From the NCBI GenBank assembly GCA_021733925.1, contig JAIPJY010000037.1, positions 1-64,000 of the forward strand: a stretch of DNA of 64,000 nucleotides. Direction: 5' to 3'. This DNA is from Prosthecobacter sp. (GTDB lineage: Bacteria > Verrucomicrobiota > Verrucomicrobiia > Verrucomicrobiales > Verrucomicrobiaceae). Positions 62,309 through 64,000 of the stretch are shown here, piece after piece (position 1 is the first letter of the stretch; every line of letters begins with the position of its first letter). The position numbers and the translations under genes are program-made. Below the pieces are notes generated by a model. It had not been told where the DNA came from. It made no database searches and saw nothing but the letters and a program-made list of their open reading frames with translations.

Positions 62309-63544
62309 ATGCGCATCCGCTCATTCAAAGGTCTCGTCCCCACCCCGAAAAATGCCCCCGAAGTCGCCGCCGTTCCTTACGACGTGGTGAACCGTGAGGA
62401 AGCCGCCGCCCTCGCCAAGGACAAGCCCTTCAGCCTGCTGCACGTGGACCGCGCGGAGATCGACCTCGATCCTGAAATCGACCCCTATTCCGCCCCCGTC
62501 TATGCCAAGGCACGCGAGAACTTCGACCGCCTGCAAAAGGACGGCATCTTGGTGCGCGAAGGCAAGCCCTGCATGTACCTCTACCGTCAGGTCATCGCCG
62601 GCCACAGCCAGACCGGCCTCGTCACCGTCTGCCACACCGAGGACTACGAGAAGGACATCATCAAGAAGCACGAAAAGACCCGCCAGGACAAAGAGGACGA
62701 CCGCACCAACCTCGTCGATGCGCTCAACGCCAACACCGGCCCCATCTTCCTCACCTACCGCCAACGTCCCAGCATCAGCGCCCTCATCGAGAGCTTCATG
62801 AAGGACGAGAAGCCCATCAATGACTTCACCGCCCCCGATGGCGTGCGTCATCAGCTCTGGCGTATCTCGCTCGGCCTGTGCGTGTCCCTGACCGGCCTGT
62901 TTGAAAGCCAGGTCCCCTGCGCCTACGTCGCCGACGGTCACCACCGCGCCGCCAGCGCCTTCCGCGTCAGCAAGCTCCGCCGCGAGGCCAATCCGAACCA
63001 CACCGGCGAGGAAAACTACAACTGGTTCCTCAGCGTCCTCTTCCCCGGCAACGAGCTCAAAATCCTGCCCTACAACCGTGCGGTGAAGGATCTCAACTGC
63101 AACGACCGCGAGGAGTTCCTCAAGAAGGTCGGCGAAGTTTTCACTCTCAAGCCCACCACGCTCAAGTCCCCCACCAAGGGCGGCCAGTGCTGCATGTACC
63201 TCAAGGACCAGTGGTATGAGCTCACCTGGGAAGCCGCCAAAGACGCCAGCCCCATCGACCAGCTCGACGTCAGCATCCTTCAGGACCGCCTGCTCAAGCC
63301 GATCCTCGGCATCGACGATCCTCGCACCAGCAAGCGCATCGACTTCATCGGCGGCATCCGCGGCCCCGCTGAGTTGGAAAAATTGGTGAACGCCAAGGAA
63401 CACACCGTCGCCTTCTCCATGTTCCCGACCACCGTCGATCAGCTCATGGCCATCTCCGACGTCGGCCAGATCATGCCCCCCAAGAGCACCTGGTTTGAGC
63501 CCAAGCTCCGCAGCGGCCTGTTCGTGCATACGCTGGAGGGCTGA
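62309..63544 (+). CDS. DUF1015 protein
   Basis: A 411-residue DUF1015 protein. Conserved segments are FKGLVPTPKNAPEVAAVPYDVVNREEA, 'YRQVIAGHSQTGLVTVCHTEDYE', 'YVADGHHRAASAFRVSKL' and the C-terminal 'FSMFPTTVDQLMAISDVGQIMPPKSTWFEPKLRSGLFVHTLEG'. The last is the best-known motif. The length fits. It has been placed near serine/glycine-type metabolism genes in other genomes, but its function is unknown. No partner is adjacent. Confidence 0.9.
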   Translation: MRIRSFKGLVPTPKNAPEVAAVPYDVVNREEAAALAKDKPFSLLHVDRAEIDLDPEIDPYSAPVYAKARENFDRLQKDGILVREGKPCMYLYRQVIAGHSQTGLVTVCHTEDYEKDIIKKHEKTRQDKEDDRTNLVDALNANTGPIFLTYRQRPSISALIESFMKDEKPINDFTAPDGVRHQLWRISLGLCVSLTGLFESQVPCAYVADGHHRAASAFRVSKLRREANPNHTGEENYNWFLSVLFPGNELKILPYNRAVKDLNCNDREEFLKKVGEVFTLKPTTLKSPTKGGQCCMYLKDQWYELTWEAAKDASPIDQLDVSILQDRLLKPILGIDDPRTSKRIDFIGGIRGPAELEKLVNAKEHTVAFSMFPTTVDQLMAISDVGQIMPPKSTWFEPKLRSGLFVHTLEG

Positions 63545-63553
63545 GCTTCTCCA

Positions 63554-63666
63554 ATGTACTCGCGAGCTTCAGCTCGCTCCGGAAAAGTACTTGTGAGCTT
63601 TAGCTCACTCTGGATGGCGTGCGTTCTTCCCAGAATCCAGAACGAGCTAAAGCTCGTGAGTACTTT
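63554..63666. repeat. Paired GAGCTTTAGCTC/AGTACT palindrome, longest copy
   Basis: It contains GTACTcgcGAGCTTCAGCTCGctccgg, then AGTACTtgtGAGCTTTAGCTCActctgg, and in inverse AACGAGCTAAAGCTCgtGAGTACTTT. Thus three half-units, two in one orientation and one in the other, lie between the DUF1015 gene and the tilS-like gene. Confidence 0.65.
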
Positions 63667-63673
63667 CACGCCC

Positions 63674-64000
63674 CTACTCCACCCACATCCGCTTCGCCTT
63701 CCGCCGCAGGTGCTTGTCCCCCGGCAGATTGATCTTCGCCCCTCCATCCGGCGCCAGCATGCCCAGGGCCGCTTCAATGACATCATGCTCGATACCCGGC
63801 AGTTCCCAAGCCTCGCGCAGCCACAGCGCAAACACCCGTGACGACACCGCCGGATGCAGCGCCAGCAGCTCCGGCGTGATCACCAGCGAGCGATCTTCCT
63901 TCACCCGCCCCTCCGCCATCAGAAACGCCAGGGCCTGACGCTGCAGCGCGTCATCATCCTGCTCCGCCAGCGAGCCCAGCCGCAGCACCTGCGGCACCAC
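63674..64000 (-). CDS. tilS: Partial tRNA(Ile)-lysidine synthetase-like gene, 3' end
   Basis: The gene enters from the right edge; only its last 108 residues are here. 'DDDALQRQALAFLMAEGRVKEDRSLVITPELLALHPAVSSRVFALWLREAW' and 'GGAKINLPGDKHLRRKAKRMWVE' resemble the TilS substrate-binding and C-terminal domains. The catalytic PP-loop lies outside, so the call is provisional. TilS modifies the CAU anticodon of tRNA-Ile2. Confidence 0.55.
   Translation of the reverse strand: MVPQVLRLGSLAEQDDDALQRQALAFLMAEGRVKEDRSLVITPELLALHPAVSSRVFALWLREAWELPGIEHDVIEAALGMLAPDGGAKINLPGDKHLRRKAKRMWVE

Overview
The window looks like a GC-rich chromosome segment of a verrucomicrobial bacterium, most likely near Prosthecobacter or Verrucomicrobium; this is inferred from gene content, not from a marker gene. 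The pointers are a secreted sulfatase, a cytochrome-c/DUF1549/DUF1553 giant protein with DUF1501 partners, Tat-exported Gfo/Idh/MocA and ThuA proteins, a PEP-CTERM protein, a GldA/F/G-like transporter with DUF4340, and many palindromic intergenic repeats. I see no rRNA, tRNA, CRISPR array or intact insertion sequence.

Layout. 0-3.4 kb holds membrane and hypothetical proteins and a SUKH-like protein. 3.5-7.7 kb is the nusA-infB-rbfA operon (minus strand) behind an intrinsic terminator that looks like an attenuator. 7.8-12 kb has a sulfatase, a broken toxin-antitoxin locus and an ammonium transporter. 12-17 kb is a four-gene ABC/GldG/DUF4340 operon. 17-23.6 kb is a TetR-controlled RND efflux operon. 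23.7-27 kb has an NtrC-type regulator, queC-queF and vapBC. 27-36.4 kb is a catabolic block: IclR regulator, DUF1549/DUF1553 protein, a nucleotidyltransferase module, two tandem DUF1501 genes and an oxidoreductase. 36.7-44.7 kb is housekeeping: mog, tail-specific protease, metallo-beta-lactamase-fold hydrolase, rlmN, DUF1361, DCC protein, nadE.

44.8-54 kb has an amino-acid binding lipoprotein, a ThuA protein, a beta-propeller protein, a cyclophilin, two tandem paralogous small lipoproteins, a HAD-Nudix-FolB fusion, a PEP-CTERM protein and a sugar isomerase. 54.1-55.6 kb is an AT-rich island (HNH nuclease, a possible cysteine-peptidase-like protein, an IS200-type transposase remnant). 55.9-64 kb has small membrane and lipoproteins, a GDPD-like enzyme, a siroheme-decarboxylase-like fusion with a 4Fe-4S CbiX-type chelatase, a stand-alone IF2_N-domain protein, DUF1015 and the 3' end of a tilS-like gene.

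The strongest candidate for something undescribed is the single 498-residue protein at 50075-51571. It joins a HAD phosphatase, a Nudix hydrolase and dihydroneopterin aldolase, which could be three consecutive folate-pathway steps including the poorly assigned dihydroneopterin-monophosphate phosphatase step. Next come the candidate nusA attenuator, the free-standing IF2_N protein, the siroheme/heme pair, and a segmental duplication that left a decayed FolB fragment between two paralogous lipoprotein genes.
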